Positions 35,942 through 37,235 of a stretch of 37,235 nucleotides of DNA are shown here, in pieces. The stretch is from an uncultured Oceanospirillales bacterium (GTDB taxonomy: Bacteria; Pseudomonadota; Gammaproteobacteria; Pseudomonadales; Endozoicomonadaceae). The position numbers and the translations under genes are program-made. The stretch spans positions 1-37,235 of the forward strand of contig CAMRBW010000023.1 of NCBI GenBank assembly GCA_947040555.1, given 5' to 3'. The notes beneath the pieces were generated by a model that saw nothing but the letters and a program-made list of their open reading frames with translations, was not told where the DNA came from and searched no databases. Every line of letters begins with the position of its first letter. The first letter of the stretch is position 1.

Positions 35942-36625
35942 GTGAGTTTTAATAATCGACAAACCCGTGCGACTGGTTCAGCATCCACGCCATCCGCGCC
36001 GGTCAATTCTCTTCAACGGGCATACACCTATTTTATGTGCAAGGGCATAAAACCCCTGCGCCAGCTCGCCTTCCTTATTGCCGGGCTGGGCTTTATCGCT
36101 TTGATAGGCTATTGGTCCTATTCAACCGAAAGCCCCGCTATTATCAGCAGCAGGGATAGGGGAAAAACGATAGATACCGCACCGGATTTCTTCATCAAAG
36201 ATATAGTCATCCAGGAGTTTGACACACGCGGAGATCTGGAATCGACCCTTATCTCTGAAGAGGTCAGCCATTTCCCCCATAACGACATTATGCTGCTGAC
36301 CCAACCAGATTTATGGACTTACGAAAAAGACCGTCAACCATGGCACACAACTGCAGACAATGGTCGCATACTTCCGGACGGTGAAACCATTGAACTGATC
36401 AACAATGTCGTCATGCGCCAGAAAGATGAAAATGGCGAGTCCGAACTGCGGGTAGACACTCCTTTTCTCACCGTTTACTCTGGGCAGGAGTATGCCGATA
36501 CCGACGCACCTGTCCGCCTGTTAAACTCGACAGATGTTGTGAACGCGATGGGCATACGCGTGTTTTACAAACAGGACTTTATTAGGCTTAAATCCAGAGT
36601 AAATAGCATTCATGAAAGTCGCTAG
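35942..36625 (+). CDS. lptC: LptC, LPS transport bridge subunit
   Basis: Bitopic periplasmic protein that takes LPS from the LptB2FG transporter and hands it to LptA. One N-terminal anchor (LAFLIAGLGFIALIGYW) and an LptC-type jellyroll with FFIKDIVIQEFDTRGDLESTL, HFPHNDIMLLTQPDL and LRVDTPFLTVYSGQEYADT. From GTG 35942 it is 227 aa with a 40-residue polar lead before the helix; ATG 36035 would give 196 aa, closer to the 191 of E. coli. Neither has a clear ribosome site. It overlaps lptA by 14 bases. Confidence 0.88.
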   Translation: MSFNNRQTRATGSASTPSAPVNSLQRAYTYFMCKGIKPLRQLAFLIAGLGFIALIGYWSYSTESPAIISSRDRGKTIDTAPDFFIKDIVIQEFDTRGDLESTLISEEVSHFPHNDIMLLTQPDLWTYEKDRQPWHTTADNGRILPDGETIELINNVVMRQKDENGESELRVDTPFLTVYSGQEYADTDAPVRLLNSTDVVNAMGIRVFYKQDFIRLKSRVNSIHESR

Positions 36626-37157
36626 ACACCGTTATTTTTCCATATTTTCCCGATGGGGTCTGACCATCGGCGTCGTCTGTGCTGTTTTTACCAGTCAGGC
36701 CATCGCTCTCTCCAGCGACAGGGAAAAACCTATACACATCACCTCGGACAGCGCCGATCTGGATGATGCTGCAGGTATCGCAACCTACTACGGTAATGTG
36801 GTCATGACTCAGGGCTCAACCCAACTCAAGGGGAGCACTATTACCATTTACACCAGTAACCGCGATATCCAGCGCATTGTTTCCGAGGGCGGAGATGAAC
36901 TGGCCCACTATCAGGAAGATCAAGACAAAAACAAAGGCATCCTGAACGCCTGGGGAGAAACGATTAACTACAACTTGTCCACTGAAACTGTTGAGCTTAT
37001 CAAACAGGCTCGTCTGGTTCAGAACGGAGACACCTTTACCGGTGACCGCATTGAATACAACCAATCGAAAGAGATAGTCAATGCCCAAGGCAAAAAAGGA
37101 AAATCCAGTGGTGGTCGAGTACAAATGGTGATTAAACCTAACCAACCTAAGGGTTAA
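36612..37157 (+). CDS. lptA: LptA, periplasmic LPS-binding bridge protein
   Basis: 181 aa (E. coli 185) with a signal peptide (WGLTIGVVCAVFTSQAIA, cleavage before LSSD) and the OstA fold: KPIHITSDSADLDDAAGIATYYGNVVMTQGS seen in two parts (36729-36820), then a repeat of the pattern (INYNLSTETVELIKQARLV, GDRIEYN). It stacks into the periplasmic bridge carrying LPS to LptD. The start codon lies inside lptC. lptB is expected next, beyond the window. Confidence 0.95.
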   Translation: MKVARHRYFSIFSRWGLTIGVVCAVFTSQAIALSSDREKPIHITSDSADLDDAAGIATYYGNVVMTQGSTQLKGSTITIYTSNRDIQRIVSEGGDELAHYQEDQDKNKGILNAWGETINYNLSTETVELIKQARLVQNGDTFTGDRIEYNQSKEIVNAQGKKGKSSGGRVQMVIKPNQPKG

Positions 37158-37192
37158 AGCCCAGGGGTTAATCAGGCACCACTCAAGAGTTA

Positions 37193-37229
37193 CTCAAGTG
37201 CTGATTCAGTGCTGCTCAAGTGCTGATTC
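37193..37229 (+). repeat. Short tandem repeat after lptA
   Basis: CTCAAGTGCTGATTC occurs at 37193-37207 and 37215-37229, a 22-base period; a related CACTCAAGAG lies just upstream. Function unknown; it separates lptA from the presumed lptB. Confidence 0.5.
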
Positions 37230-37235
37230 GGAAAA

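Overview
The window looks like chromosome from a marine gammaproteobacterium of the Oceanospirillales type, most likely Endozoicomonadaceae. The basis is Pseudomonas/Marinobacter-like gene order (pyrC-rnt; nif3-like next to degS/algW; murA-ibaG-mlaBCDEF opposite yrbG-kdsD-lptCA), together with very large proteins carrying DUF4116 repeats and a tandem-AAA/transglutaminase protein, of the kind found in host-associated relatives. The taxonomic call is inference; there is no rRNA or other marker here.

Region 1 (1-12.4 kb) is accessory, with AT-rich patches. It holds a giant AAA+ protein that runs off the left edge, a remnant-filled gap with an IS110-like transposase scrap, a 1535-codon minus-strand gene (PEP-synthase-like ATP-grasp domain, phosphohistidine domain, long unknown middle, DUF4116 repeats), and an internally deleted IS4-family insertion sequence.

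The most notable signal is a small mobile element that encodes peptide. Two full copies are exactly 185 bp with 15-bp terminal inverted repeats (CAGGGCTTACGCACC). One is inserted in frame inside the 1535-aa gene and flanked by a perfect 10-bp target duplication, so the insertion adds 195 bp, or 65 codons. A truncated third copy forms residues 91 to about 133 of the same protein. The third site is a full copy just upstream of the gene, butted against the IS4 remnant. All three copies stay open in the same frame and encode a lysine/arginine-rich peptide that resembles a nuclear localisation signal. This recalls the Rickettsia palindromic elements, but with different termini and a target duplication.

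Region 2 (12.4-28 kb) is mostly housekeeping: pyrC, rnt, a Na+/H+ antiporter-family permease, a PIN-PhoH protein, an acyl-CoA synthetase, yaaA, a FadL-type porin, a TRIC-type membrane protein, folE, the tdh-kbl threonine catabolic pair, a Nif3-like protein and a DegS/AlgW protease. Small dispersed repeats and hairpins sit between some of these genes.

Region 3 (28-37.2 kb) is the outer-membrane lipid and LPS neighbourhood. murA, ibaG and mlaBCDEF are on the minus strand; an orphan 172-aa gene follows; yrbG, kdsD, lptC and lptA are on the plus strand. kdsC, normally between kdsD and lptC, is absent from this locus. Together these genes supply a peptidoglycan precursor, LPS core sugar, LPS transport and retrograde phospholipid transport, with DegS as a probable envelope-stress sensor.
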